From the NCBI RefSeq assembly GCF_017377775.1, contig NZ_JAFVLN010000002.1, positions 496,001-560,000 on the forward strand: 64,000 nt of DNA, written 5' to 3'. Below are positions 9,299 through 17,449 of the stretch, one piece after another. Made by a program: the position numbers and the translations under genes. Each line of letters starts with the position of its first letter. Within the stretch, counting starts at the first letter, position 1. Below the pieces are notes generated by a model. That model was not told the origin of the DNA. It saw nothing but the letters and a program-made list of their open reading frames with translations, and made no database searches. The stretch comes from Streptomyces sp. VRA16 Mangrove soil. GTDB lineage: Bacteria; Actinomycetota; Actinomycetes; Streptomycetales; Streptomycetaceae.

Positions 9299-10663
9299 TC
9301 AGGCGGCGTACCCCGCGACCCGCAGCGCGTGCAGCACGTCCCGGTACCGGTCCTCGGAGACGGTGCCGGCCACGTCCAGGAGCAGAGGGATCAGCCGGTC
9401 GGGGTCGGCGAGCGCGCTGTGGGCCGCCTCCTCCGGGGTGCGGGTGCGCACATAGGCGTCGAGGAGGAGCCGGGCGTCACGGCGGCGCCCCTCGGCGTCG
9501 AGCCCGGCGACGGCGTCGCCGATCACCTCGGGCGGGCGACCCACGCCCTGGCGCAGCACCTGCTGTCCGTCGACGGTGCGGCCCGCCGCGGCGAGCGCGT
9601 CCGCGGCGTCGACCAGGCGGGCCGGGGGCAGCGACGCGGCCTCCCACAGCAGGGTGGCCCAGTCGGCGTCGAGTCCGGCCCGGTGCAGTTCGGCGGCGAG
9701 CAGCGGGAGGCGGGCGGCGGGCCCGTTCGCGGCCTCCACGAGCACGATGTGCGCCTCTCCGCTGCGGGACGCCGCGCGGAGCCGCAGCAGGGTCCCGACC
9801 GCCGCGGCGATCTCTTCGCGGGCCCCGGGGTCGGCGGGCCGCGGCGTGCGGGGCGCTTCGGGTTCCTCGCGGGCTCCGGCGAAGCGGGCGCCGGTGGCCG
9901 CCGCCACCGGGGCGGGGACGGGGGCGGCGGCAGGTGCGGGGAGTGCGGTGTCCTGGGCGGGCGGCTCCTCGACCTCCAGTCCGGCGAAGCGGGCGCTGCC
10001 CCGGGGGCGACGCTTCTGCTTCTTGCCGGGCTCGGGGCGCTGCTGCGGCGCGGCCGGGGCCCGTACCTGCGCCTGGGCCTGGGCCTGGGCCTGCACCCGA
10101 TCCCGGGCCTGCACCCGATCCCGGGCCTGCGCCCGGGCGTTCGGCGAGGTGTCCAAGTCGGCCAGTCTGGAGCGGAGTTCGGAGATCCGGGCGGTCGCCC
10201 GTTCGTGGTCGTCGCGGGCCCAGGCCAGTTCCAGGCGGGCGGCCTCGGCCTCCTCCTGGGTGGCGGCCGCGCCGAGGCGGTGGCCGAGGTCGCGGCCGCG
10301 TTCGGCGGCGTGGTGCTGCTCGCGCGCCATGAGGCCGATCCGCTCGACCAGTGCCTCGCGGCCGCCGGGGGACGTGTCGTAGGCGTGGGCCGCGGCGCGG
10401 TGCAGGGCGCGCGCCCGTCCGTCCTCGCGCTCGGCGTGCTCCGCACCGTGCAGCGCGGCGAGGTCCTGGAGCAGCGACGCGACGACGTCCCAGGGCGGCA
10501 CCTCACGCCCTTCGAGGCAGGCCCGCATGCCGTCGGGATCGCGCTGCCAGAAGACTCCGCACCAGCCCGCGCCCTGATCGAGCCGGCCGACGAGCCCGTG
10601 CAGGCAGGTCGCGAACTCCCGCAGCGGCAACGCCAGTTGCCCCGCGTCCGTCGTATCCGTCAC
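9299..10663 (-). CDS. Hypothetical protein with repeat linker
   Basis: A 454-residue soluble protein that I do not recognise functionally. Residues about 1-130 are a helical domain rich in charged residues (LREFATCLHGLVGRLDQG), followed by a heptad-rich segment (EAEAARLELAWARDDHERA) likely to form a coiled coil. Next come tandem QARDRV and QA repeats, an Ala/Pro/Glu-rich linker and a C-terminal helical domain with DARLLLDAYVRTRTPEEAA. No signal peptide or membrane segment is seen. The GTG start at 10663 has a GGCGGGG tract upstream. It lies 88 bp downstream of the XRE regulator gene on the same strand. A structural or regulatory role is possible but unproven. Confidence 0.8.
   Translation of the reverse strand: MTDTTDAGQLALPLREFATCLHGLVGRLDQGAGWCGVFWQRDPDGMRACLEGREVPPWDVVASLLQDLAALHGAEHAEREDGRARALHRAAAHAYDTSPGGREALVERIGLMAREQHHAAERGRDLGHRLGAAATQEEAEAARLELAWARDDHERATARISELRSRLADLDTSPNARAQARDRVQARDRVQAQAQAQAQVRAPAAPQQRPEPGKKQKRRPRGSARFAGLEVEEPPAQDTALPAPAAAPVPAPVAAATGARFAGAREEPEAPRTPRPADPGAREEIAAAVGTLLRLRAASRSGEAHIVLVEAANGPAARLPLLAAELHRAGLDADWATLLWEAASLPPARLVDAADALAAAGRTVDGQQVLRQGVGRPPEVIGDAVAGLDAEGRRRDARLLLDAYVRTRTPEEAAHSALADPDRLIPLLLDVAGTVSEDRYRDVLHALRVAGYAA
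10071..10139 (-). repeat. Coding tandem repeats (6-bp and 18-bp units)
   Basis: Four GCCTGG-type hexamers run into copies of an 18-bp unit beginning GCCTGCACCCGATC. Read on the minus strand they encode QARDRV repeats followed by QA repeats in the hypothetical protein. Unit lengths are multiples of three, so copy-number change by slippage would keep the frame and only alter linker length. Confidence 0.75.
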
Positions 10664-10750
10664 GTGCGCCCCGCCGATCCTCGCGCCCCCTGGAGCCTGT
10701 CGCTCCGGAAGGAAACACCCGGCGTGTTACGGGGCGGCTACGCGCGTTTT

Positions 10751-11002
10751 TCAGGCGGGCACCAGCGCGCAGCGCAGCACGAGGTCGTCCATGGACAGGC
10801 CCAGCTCGCGGGCGAGGGCCGCGACGGTGAAGAAGGCGGGCGTCGGCGCGCGCCCCGTCTCGATCTTGCGCAGTGTCTCGACGGAGACACCGGCGCCCGC
10901 CGCGACCTCCGTCATGCTGCGCCCGCGCCGCGCCTCACGCAGCAACTGACCGAGACGCTCGCCGCGTTCGCGCTCTTCGGGGGTCAAGGGGGTTCGGACC
11001 AT
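10751..11002 (-). CDS. XRE-family helix-turn-helix regulator
   Basis: An 83-residue protein made almost entirely of one Cro/C1-type DNA-binding domain. Residues about 15-70 give the five-helix HTH, with MTEVAAGAGVSVETLRKIETG as the core. No effector domain is present. It is transcribed divergently from the methionine aminopeptidase gene, with 62 bp between the start codons. No ribosome binding site precedes the ATG, but a TAGACT -10-like box ends 6 nt before it, suggesting a leaderless mRNA. The dyad in the shared region makes it the likely repressor of itself and map (inference). Confidence 0.9.
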   Translation of the reverse strand: MVRTPLTPEERERGERLGQLLREARRGRSMTEVAAGAGVSVETLRKIETGRAPTPAFFTVAALARELGLSMDDLVLRCALVPA

Positions 11003-11029
11003 GCCGACAGTCTACCCGAACCAGGATTC

Positions 11030-11056
11030 CTATACCGGATTCAAATACCGGTATAG
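11030..11056. promoter_or_regulatory. Shared operator-like dyad between XRE gene and map
   Basis: CTATACCGG at 11030-11038 and its exact complement CCGGTATAG at 11048-11056 are separated by 9 bp. Inside, ATACCGG also occurs as a direct repeat and ATACCGGTAT is itself palindromic. The dyad covers the region from -35 to -10 of the map promoter (TATAGT at 11052-11057, 7 nt before the ATG) and the upstream part of the XRE promoter. Binding by the XRE protein would block both genes. Confidence 0.55.
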
Positions 11057-11064
11057 TTATTGGC

Positions 11065-11832
11065 ATGGTGGAACTGAAGACAGACACATCGATGGACGCG
11101 ATGCGCGAGGCGGGGCGCGTCGTGGCACAGGCACTGACTGCCGCCCGGGAACACGCCGCCGTGGGCGTGAGCCTGCTGGAGCTCGACGAGGTGGCGCACG
11201 AGGTGCTGCGCGCGGCGGGCGCCGGCTCCCCCTTCCTGGGCTACCGCCCCTCCTTCGCGACCACCCCGTTCCCCGGGGTGATCTGCGCGTCCGTGAACGA
11301 CGCGATCGTGCACGGCATCCCGACCGGGTACCGGCTGCGCGACGGCGACCTGGTCTCGATCGACTGCGGTGCCACGCTGGACGGCTGGGTCGGCGACTCC
11401 GCGATCAGCTTCACCGTCGGCCGGGCCCGCCCCGACGACCTGCGGCTGATCGAGACCGCCGAGCGGGCGCTGGCCGCGGGCATCGCGGCGGCCGTCGTCG
11501 GCAACCGCATCGGTGACATCGCGCACGCCGTGGGCCGCGTCTGCCGCACCGCCGGATACGGCATCCCGGAGGGCTTCGGCGGGCACGGCGTGGGCCGGCA
11601 CATGCACGAGGACCCGTCGGTGCCGAACGAGGGGCGGCCGGGCCGCGGCCTGCCACTGCGCCACGGCATGGTCCTCGCCATCGAGCCGATGCTGATCGGC
11701 GGCGGCAAGGACGGCTACCACGAGGCGGCCGACGGCTGGACGCTGTGCACGAACGACGGCTCGCGGGCCGCGCACGCCGAGCACACGGTGGCGATCACCG
11801 ACGCGGGACCGCGGATCCTGACGGCCCTCTAG
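11065..11832 (+). CDS. map: Type I methionine aminopeptidase
   Basis: A 255-residue enzyme that removes the N-terminal methionine from nascent proteins. The full catalytic set is visible: His83, the metal ligands Asp100 (SIDCG), Asp111 (GDSA), His174 (GHGVGRHMHEDP), Glu207 (LAIEPML) and Glu239. It lacks the N-terminal zinc-finger extension, like other bacterial type Ia enzymes. The ATG at 11065 has no ribosome binding site, but TATAGT ends 7 nt upstream, so the mRNA is probably leaderless. Streptomycetes usually keep several map genes; the paired XRE gene suggests this one is conditionally expressed. Confidence 0.95.
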   Translation: MVELKTDTSMDAMREAGRVVAQALTAAREHAAVGVSLLELDEVAHEVLRAAGAGSPFLGYRPSFATTPFPGVICASVNDAIVHGIPTGYRLRDGDLVSIDCGATLDGWVGDSAISFTVGRARPDDLRLIETAERALAAGIAAAVVGNRIGDIAHAVGRVCRTAGYGIPEGFGGHGVGRHMHEDPSVPNEGRPGRGLPLRHGMVLAIEPMLIGGGKDGYHEAADGWTLCTNDGSRAAHAEHTVAITDAGPRILTAL

Positions 11833-11844
11833 GCCAGCAGGCCC

Positions 11845-11903
11845 TCGAAGGCCGTCACCTCGAAGGCCGTCACCTCGAAGTCCCTCACCTCGAAGGCGTC
11901 ACG
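11845..11903. repeat. 15-bp tandem repeat, about four copies
   Basis: Two perfect copies of TCGAAGGCCGTCACC are followed by TCGAAGTCCCTCACC and a 14-bp partial TCGAAGGCGTCACG. The array lies between the convergent map and response regulator genes and runs over the regulator's stop codon (11885-11887), so its last units form the end of that gene. The first units may have spread by slippage from the coding copy. Confidence 0.8.
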
Positions 11904-12559
11904 AGCCCCCGCTCGTACGCGGTGATGACCAGTTGGACGCGGTCGCGGGCGTCCAGCTTGGTCAGCAGCCGGGCCACGTGGGACTTGGCCGTGGCCATGC
12001 TGATGAAGAGCTCGTCGGCGATCTCCTGGTTGGTGCGGCCGAGCCCGATCAGCGTGAGCACCTCCCGCTCGCGCTCCGTGATCGCGCCGACGGTCCGGGG
12101 CGCGCCGGCCGCGACGGGCCCCGGCCGTCCCACGAAGTCCGCGATCAGCCGGCGGGTGACGCCGGGCGCGATCAGGGCGTCCCCCGCGGCGACGACGCGC
12201 ACGGCCGCGAGGATGTCCTCCAGCTGCATGTCCTTGACGGCGAAGCCGCTCGCTCCGGCGCGCAGCGCCCCGTACACGTAGTCGTCCTCGTCGAAGGTGG
12301 TCAGGACGAGGACCTTCGTGCCGTGGGCGGCCGGGCCGTCGTCCGCCATGATCCGCCGGGTCGCCTCGATGCCGTCCATGCCGGGCATCCGGATGTCCAT
12401 GACGACGACGTCGGGCCGCAGCGCGGCGGCCCGCTCGACGGCCTCGGCACCGCCGCCCGCCTCGCCGACCACCTCCAGGTCGTCGGTGTCGGCGATGAGG
12501 ACGCGCAGCCCGGAGCGGACCAGCGGCTGGTCGTCGACGAGGAGGACGCGTACGGTCAT
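11885..12559 (-). CDS. NarL/LuxR-type response regulator
   Basis: A 224-residue two-component response regulator. The receiver domain (residues 1-120) has the acidic pair Asp9/Asp10, phospho-acceptor Asp55 (VVMDIRMPGMDG) and Lys109 (GFAVKDM). The C-terminal LuxR-type HTH (about 155-220) includes ITEREREVLTLIGLGRTNQE and a recognition helix at SMATAKSHVARLL. Its ATG overlaps the stop codon of the sensor kinase gene (ATGA), so the pair is translationally coupled. The divergent ABC exporter is the probable target, a very common arrangement in streptomycetes. Confidence 0.95.
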   Translation of the reverse strand: MTVRVLLVDDQPLVRSGLRVLIADTDDLEVVGEAGGGAEAVERAAALRPDVVVMDIRMPGMDGIEATRRIMADDGPAAHGTKVLVLTTFDEDDYVYGALRAGASGFAVKDMQLEDILAAVRVVAAGDALIAPGVTRRLIADFVGRPGPVAAGAPRTVGAITEREREVLTLIGLGRTNQEIADELFISMATAKSHVARLLTKLDARDRVQLVITAYERGLVTPSR

Positions 12560-13701
12560 CGGCCGGCCTCCGGCACCGGGATCCGCGCCGCCACCCGGAA
12601 GCCGCCCTCCGGGCGTGGTCCCGCACTGAACTCCCCGCGCAGCAGGCTCACCCGCTCCGCCATCCCCGTGATCCCCATGCCGGGAACGGTAGCCGACGCC
12701 CGCGCGCCGTCGTCCGTGATCTCCAGGCGCAGCGCGTCGTCGTCGTACGCGACCAGCACCCGGCAGCCGTCGACGCCCGCGTGCCGCACCACGTTGGTCA
12801 GCGACTCCTGCACGATCCGGTACGCGGCGAGGTCGATGTCCTGCGGCAGCGTGCGCGCCGTCCCCTCCCGGGTGACGGACACGTCGAGGCCGGCGTCCCG
12901 GGCGAGCCCGTCGAGGTCGGCGAGGCCGGTGTGCGGGGCGAGCGGGGCGTCGTCGCCGGGCTCGGCGGCCCGGCGCAGGGCGACGAGAGTGCGGCGCAGC
13001 CCGGAGAGGGTCTCGCGGCTGGTCGCCTCGATCGCCTCCAGGGCGCTGCGGGCCTCCCCCGGCTGTGTCTCGATGACCCGGGCGGCGACACCGGACTGGA
13101 TCGCGATGACGCCGATGCTGTGGGAGACCATGTCGTGCAACTCCCTTGCGATGCGCAGCCGTTCGGCCGTCACCGCGTCGGCGACCGCCTGGCTGCGCAC
13201 CGCCGCGGCGTGTTCGCGGCGCTCGCTGCTGAGCAGTCCGATCATGCAGGAGACGAAGAGCGCGAGCAGGGCGATGGTGGCCCCGCCGATCAGGTTCTGC
13301 GTCTCGGCGAACACGCCGATGGCGCCGAATTGCACGAGGGCGCACAGCACGACCCCGGTGATCCACTGCGAGCGCGGCCGTTGCGCGACGACGTACCCGA
13401 GCACCACGTCGGCCGCGACGAACGCCAGCAGGGTCACCTGCCGCCCACTGCCCTCCCACGGCGGCCCGGACGGCTGCGCGGGGATCGAGAGCGTCGTCCC
13501 GGCCAGCACGACGACCAGCCCGAACAGGGGAAGCCGTCGCACCACCCCGGCGAGCAGCACGGCGGCGAGGGCCACACCGAGCGCGCGCACCACGGGCACC
13601 GTCCGCGTGGAACCGAAGAGCGCGAGCGAGAGCGCCAGCGGGTAGAGGGCGAGTCCCCACCAGGCGGCTGCCGAGCGGCGGGACGTGTTGTCTGCGTTCA
13701 C
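12556..13701 (-). CDS. NarL-type sensor histidine kinase
   Basis: A 381-residue kinase with about five N-terminal membrane segments and almost no extracellular loop, so it probably senses something within the membrane. The HisKA_3 helix has the phospho-accepting His in RIARELHDMVSHSIGVIAIQ. The HATPase region includes IVQESLTNVVRHAG (N box) and GMGITGMAERV (G box). The GTG at 13701 is chosen because a TACGCT -10-like box ends 7 nt upstream; an ATG at 13755 is possible but would place the start inside the large intergenic palindrome. The gene overlaps its response regulator by 4 bp. Confidence 0.92.
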   Translation of the reverse strand: MNADNTSRRSAAAWWGLALYPLALSLALFGSTRTVPVVRALGVALAAVLLAGVVRRLPLFGLVVVLAGTTLSIPAQPSGPPWEGSGRQVTLLAFVAADVVLGYVVAQRPRSQWITGVVLCALVQFGAIGVFAETQNLIGGATIALLALFVSCMIGLLSSERREHAAAVRSQAVADAVTAERLRIARELHDMVSHSIGVIAIQSGVAARVIETQPGEARSALEAIEATSRETLSGLRRTLVALRRAAEPGDDAPLAPHTGLADLDGLARDAGLDVSVTREGTARTLPQDIDLAAYRIVQESLTNVVRHAGVDGCRVLVAYDDDALRLEITDDGARASATVPGMGITGMAERVSLLRGEFSAGPRPEGGFRVAARIPVPEAGR

Positions 13702-13725
13702 GCCGGTGAGCGTACGAGCAGGGGT

Positions 13726-13779
13726 GCGCGGCCCGCATCGGTCCAGGGGATGCATCCCGAGGCCCGATGCGGGCCGCGC
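13726..13779. promoter_or_regulatory. 54-bp near-perfect palindrome between kinase and ABC genes
   Basis: Outer arms 13726-13741 and 13764-13779 are perfect 16-bp complements (GCGCGGCCCGCATCGG and its reverse complement). The centre holds a perfect 12-bp palindrome, GGGATGCATCCC at 13747-13758, on the same axis. Only three base pairs of the whole 54 bp break symmetry. It fills the short gap between the divergent sensor kinase and ABC transporter genes and is a strong candidate operator for the NarL-type regulator or a related dimer. It could also form a cruciform or RNA hairpin. Confidence 0.6.
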
Positions 13780-13794
13780 CCCGGGCCGGGCACG

Positions 13795-14715
13795 GTGGCG
13801 TACGTGATCGAAGTCAGCGAACTCACCAAACGATACGGCCGCACGACGGCCGTCGACGGACTGTCCTGCACGGTGCGGCCGGGGGTGGTCACCGGATTCC
13901 TCGGGCCGAACGGCGCGGGCAAGAGCTCGACCCTGCGGCTGATCCTAGGCCTGGACGCGCCGACCTCCGGGTCGGCCACGGTGAACGGGGTGCCGTTCGC
14001 CTCGCACCCGCGCGGACTGCGGCACGCCGGCGCGCTGCTCGACGCGCAGCAGGTGCACGGCGGCCGGACGGCCCGCGCCCATCTCGCGGCGCTGGCCCGG
14101 TCGAACGGGCTGCCGGGGCGGCGGGTCGCCGAGGTGCTGGCCGAGGTCGGTCTCGCCGGGGCGGCCGGACGCCGGATCGGCGGCTTCTCGCTCGGTATGA
14201 AGCAGCGGCTCGGGGTGGCGGCGGCGCTGCTCGGCGATCCGCCGGTGCTGCTCTTCGACGAGCCGTTCAACGGCATGGACCCGGAAGGGGTGCTGTGGCT
14301 GCGGCGGCTGTTCAAAGGGCTCGCGGCACAGGGCCGTACGGTCTTCCTCTCCAGTCACCTCATGTCCGAAATGGAGTCCACGGCCGAGGAGTTGATCGTG
14401 ATCGGGCGCGGCCGGCTGGTCGCCGCCGAACCGCTGCGCACCTTCGCGGCGCGGGCCGGCCGGCTCAGCGTGGCGGTGGGGACGCCGCGCGCCGCCGACC
14501 TCGCGGCGCTGCTGACGGCGGCGGGCGCGGACGTGCTGCCCGACGGGACGCAACGCCTGACGGTGACGGGGCTCGCCGCCGAACGGATCGGCGCGATCGC
14601 CCTGGAGCACCACATCGTGCTGCACGAACTGACCACGCGCGGCGCCGCGTTGGAGGAGGCCTTCATGGAACTGACCGCCGACCGCGTCGAGTATCCGGCG
14701 GGAGCGGAGCGATGA
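13795..14715 (+). CDS. ABC-2 type transporter ATP-binding protein
   Basis: A 306-residue ATPase subunit of an exporter. Walker A GPNGAGKSS (Lys43), signature FSLGMKQRL, Walker B VLLFDEPFNGMDP and the switch His in LSSHLMSEM are all present. After about residue 220 comes the C-terminal extension usual in drug and bacitracin-type exporters (DrrA/BcrA group). The start is a GTG at 13795, with another GTG in frame 9 nt later; neither has a strong ribosome binding site. It overlaps the permease gene by 4 bp. The divergent two-component system suggests induction by a membrane-active compound. Confidence 0.93.
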   Translation: MAYVIEVSELTKRYGRTTAVDGLSCTVRPGVVTGFLGPNGAGKSSTLRLILGLDAPTSGSATVNGVPFASHPRGLRHAGALLDAQQVHGGRTARAHLAALARSNGLPGRRVAEVLAEVGLAGAAGRRIGGFSLGMKQRLGVAAALLGDPPVLLFDEPFNGMDPEGVLWLRRLFKGLAAQGRTVFLSSHLMSEMESTAEELIVIGRGRLVAAEPLRTFAARAGRLSVAVGTPRAADLAALLTAAGADVLPDGTQRLTVTGLAAERIGAIALEHHIVLHELTTRGAALEEAFMELTADRVEYPAGAER

Positions 14716-15521
14716 CCACGACCGAACGTGTCCGCTTCACCGATCTGCTCGCCGCGGAGTGGATCAAGATCCGGTCGCTGCGCTCGACACCGTGGATCCT
14801 GGGCGTCGTCGTCCTGACCGTGCTGACGGCGGCCGGTTTCGCGGCGTACGGCGACTACCAGAACTATCCGCGCTACAGCGCACAGGCCCGGCGCGACCAC
14901 GTGTGGTCGCTCGGCGACGCGTTCCCCGCCGCGGGCTGGCTGACGCTGATGCTGGCCGCGGGCAGTGTGGGCGCGATCGTCGCGGTCAGCGAGTACAGCA
15001 GCGGACTGATCCGTACGACGACGGTGGCGGTGCCCGCGCGCCGTCAGGTCGTCCTCGCCAAGGCGGCGGTGACCGCCTTGCTGTGGACGGCGGTGGGACT
15101 GGTGTGCGCGCTCGGCTCGTTCGCTCTCTCGCAGTCGATCCTGAGCGGCCGCGACGCCGCGGTGTCGCTGGGGGACGTGGGGTCGCTGCGAGCCGTCGCC
15201 GCGTCGGCGCTGCTCGCCCCGGTGTGCGCGCTGATCGGGCTCGGTCTCGGGGTGCTGGTGCGGCACAGCGCGACGACGATGGTGGGCACGGCGTTCACGC
15301 TGCTGATGCTGCCGACGTTCTTCCACTCGCCCCGGCCCTGGGTCGAGCGCATCGACCACGTGATGGTGCAGAGCGCGTGGCAGCGTCTGGTGACGCTGTA
15401 CGGCTGGGGGCCCGAGCCGTACGGGGGCCAGACGACCGCGGGAGCCTGGACGGTGTTCGCCGTCTGGCCCCTCGCGGCCGTCGCGCTCGCCCTCGTCGTC
15501 GTGCGCCGCAGGGACGTATGA
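14712..15521 (+). CDS. ABC-2 type transporter permease
   Basis: A 269-residue membrane protein with about six transmembrane segments. It begins with an N-terminal amphipathic stretch (FTDLLAAEWIKIRSLRSTPW) typical of ABC-2 permeases, where AEWxKIRS is a recurring motif. The central YSSGLIRTTTVAVPARR loop is also characteristic. Its ATG overlaps the stop of the ATPase gene, so the two are coupled and form one exporter. Substrate unknown. A strong hairpin follows immediately after the stop. Confidence 0.92.
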   Translation: MTTTERVRFTDLLAAEWIKIRSLRSTPWILGVVVLTVLTAAGFAAYGDYQNYPRYSAQARRDHVWSLGDAFPAAGWLTLMLAAGSVGAIVAVSEYSSGLIRTTTVAVPARRQVVLAKAAVTALLWTAVGLVCALGSFALSQSILSGRDAAVSLGDVGSLRAVAASALLAPVCALIGLGLGVLVRHSATTMVGTAFTLLMLPTFFHSPRPWVERIDHVMVQSAWQRLVTLYGWGPEPYGGQTTAGAWTVFAVWPLAAVALALVVVRRRDV

Positions 15522-15522
15522 C

Positions 15523-15549
15523 CAACTCCCCCGCGCAGGGCGGGGGTTG
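15523..15549. terminator. Hairpin between convergent genes
   Basis: CCCCCGC pairs with GCGGGGG and the stem extends through CAAC/TTG with one bulged T and a four-base loop. It lies in the 28-bp gap between the ABC permease (plus) and gamma-glutamyltranspeptidase (minus) and can serve both strands. There is no U-tract, as is common in this GC-rich group. Confidence 0.6.
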
Positions 15550-17346
15550 CTACTTCGGGTCGACGACCATCGCCGAACCGCCGCCGCGCCGCACCTTCTC
15601 CGCGGCGGCGAGCCACTTGCCGCCCGGCAGCCGCTGTACTCCGGTGGCGGCCCCGATCTCCGGGTTCAGCTTGAAGGAGTGCCCGATGGCTTCGAGCCCG
15701 CCTCTCAACGCGCTGTCGTAGAGCCCGGGTTCGAGTTCGGTCTGCGCGGCGTTGCGCTGACTGGCGCGCGGCGCCGCGATCGCGTCGACGAGCGGCAACC
15801 CGCGGTCGAGGAAATTGGTGAGGGTCTGCAGCACGGTGGTGATGATGGTGGCGCCACCGGGCGAACCGACGGCGACGACCGGCTGGTTGTGCCGGTCGAG
15901 CACGATGGTCGGGGCGATGGACGAGCGCGGCCGCTTGCCCGGTCCGGGCAGGTTCGGGTCGTGCACGTCGGGGCTGGCCGGTGCGAAGGAGAAGTCGGTC
16001 AGCTCGTTGTTGAGCAGGAAGCCGCGGCCGGGCACGGTGATGCCGCTGCCGCCGGTCTGCTCGATGGTGAGGGTGTAGGAGACGACGTTGCCCCACTTGT
16101 CGGCGGTGGTGAGGTGGGTCGTGTTCTCGCCCTCGTACGTGGTCGGCGCCGCCTTGTCACCGGCCTTGCCGCACCGCCCGGGGTGCTTCGGGTCGCCGGG
16201 GGTCACCGGGCTGGTGAGCACGGCGTCGTCCTTGATGAGGCAGGCCCGGGAGTCGGCGTACTTCTGCGACAGGAGCTGCTGGGTCGGTACGTCCTCGAAG
16301 GCGGGGTCGCCGACCCAGCGGCCGCGGTCGGCGAACGCGATCCGGCTCGCCTCGATGTAGTGGTGCAGGTACTGGACGTCGGACGCCTTCGAGAGGTCCG
16401 TGTTCTCCAGGATGTTGAGGGCCTCGCCGACGGTCGTGCCGCCCGAGGAGGACGGCGCGATGGAGTAGACGCCGAGCCCGCGGTACGAGGTCTTCGACGG
16501 TGCCTGGTACTTGGCGGCGTACGCCTTCAGGTCCTTCGTGGACAGCTTGCCGGGGCGGGCGTTGTAGCCCGAGGCCGGGTCCACCGGCGGCTTGTCGGCG
16601 GTGCGCACGATCTCGTCGCCGATGTCGCCGCGGTAGATGGCGCCCATCCCCTCGCGCCCCAGCTGCTCGTAGGTGCGCGCCAGATCGGGGTTCTTGAAGG
16701 TAGATCCGACGACGGGCAGCTGCCCGCCCGGCAGGAACAGCTGCGCCGTGTCCGGGAAGTAGCGGAAGCGCGCCTCGTTCGACGCGGTCTGCGAGCGGAA
16801 CGTGTCGTCGACGGTGAACCCGTCGCGGGCGATCCGCTCGGCCGGCCTCAGGACCGTGCCGAGTCGCTTGCTGCCCCACGCGTCCAGCGCCGACTGCCAG
16901 GTGGCGGGGGTGCCGGGCGTGCCCACGCTGAGGCCGCTGGTGACGGCATCGGTGAAGGCGAGCGGCTTGCCGTTCTCCAGGAACAGGTCCGGACCCGCCG
17001 TCAGCGGCGCGGTCTCCCGGCCGTCGATGGTGTGCACCTTGCGTGTCTTCGCGTCGTAGTAGACGAAGTATCCGCCGCCGCCCACGCCGGACGAGTACGG
17101 CTCGGTGACGCCGAGGGCGGCCGCGGTGGCGACGGCCGCGTCCACCGCGTTGCCGCCGTTCCTGAGGACCTCGATACCGGCGGCCGTGGCGTCCGCGTCG
17201 ACGCTCGCCACGGCGCCGCCGTAGCCGACGGCCACCGGCACTTTCTGCGGGACGGAAGCGGACGAAGGCGGAGCAGCCGCACCGACGGCCACCATGCTCG
17301 CCGCTACTGCGCACATCGAGAGATTCCGCCCAACTGAACGTCTCAT
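15550..17346 (-). CDS. ggt: Gamma-glutamyltranspeptidase precursor
   Basis: A 598-residue secreted enzyme that hydrolyses or transfers the gamma-glutamyl group of glutathione-like substrates. An N-terminal signal peptide (MRRSVGRNLSMCAVAASMVA, then cleavage near PSSASV) is followed by the large-subunit region (VEVLRNGGNAVDAAVATA-like block) and the self-processing site. There the nucleophilic threonine begins the small subunit (TTHLTTADKWGNVVSYT). The GSPGGATIITTVLQ motif of the small subunit is also visible. The length fits the family. It has its own transcription unit, convergent to the ABC exporter and divergent from the next gene. Confidence 0.95.
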   Translation of the reverse strand: MRRSVGRNLSMCAVAASMVAVGAAAPPSSASVPQKVPVAVGYGGAVASVDADATAAGIEVLRNGGNAVDAAVATAAALGVTEPYSSGVGGGGYFVYYDAKTRKVHTIDGRETAPLTAGPDLFLENGKPLAFTDAVTSGLSVGTPGTPATWQSALDAWGSKRLGTVLRPAERIARDGFTVDDTFRSQTASNEARFRYFPDTAQLFLPGGQLPVVGSTFKNPDLARTYEQLGREGMGAIYRGDIGDEIVRTADKPPVDPASGYNARPGKLSTKDLKAYAAKYQAPSKTSYRGLGVYSIAPSSSGGTTVGEALNILENTDLSKASDVQYLHHYIEASRIAFADRGRWVGDPAFEDVPTQQLLSQKYADSRACLIKDDAVLTSPVTPGDPKHPGRCGKAGDKAAPTTYEGENTTHLTTADKWGNVVSYTLTIEQTGGSGITVPGRGFLLNNELTDFSFAPASPDVHDPNLPGPGKRPRSSIAPTIVLDRHNQPVVAVGSPGGATIITTVLQTLTNFLDRGLPLVDAIAAPRASQRNAAQTELEPGLYDSALRGGLEAIGHSFKLNPEIGAATGVQRLPGGKWLAAAEKVRRGGGSAMVVDPK

Positions 17347-17435
17347 CAGTACCTCCGGTCAACAGCGGTTCGCGCAGCGTAACTTGAGTTCCGCCACCCG
17401 TCAGGACCCCCTCGAACACCGGTCGCACGGTTGGC

Positions 17436-17441
17436 TAGAGT
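17436..17441 (+). promoter_or_regulatory. Probable -10 box of a leaderless transcript
   Basis: TAGAGT ends 8 nt before the ATG at 17450. A weak -35-like TCGAAC lies 18 bp upstream. There is no ribosome binding site between box and ATG, so a leaderless mRNA is likely. Confidence 0.45.
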
Positions 17442-17449
17442 GCGCCCCC

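Noticed and set aside
11845..11903. Possible CRISPR-like array
   Set aside because: The repeats are contiguous 15-bp units with no spacers and no cas genes.
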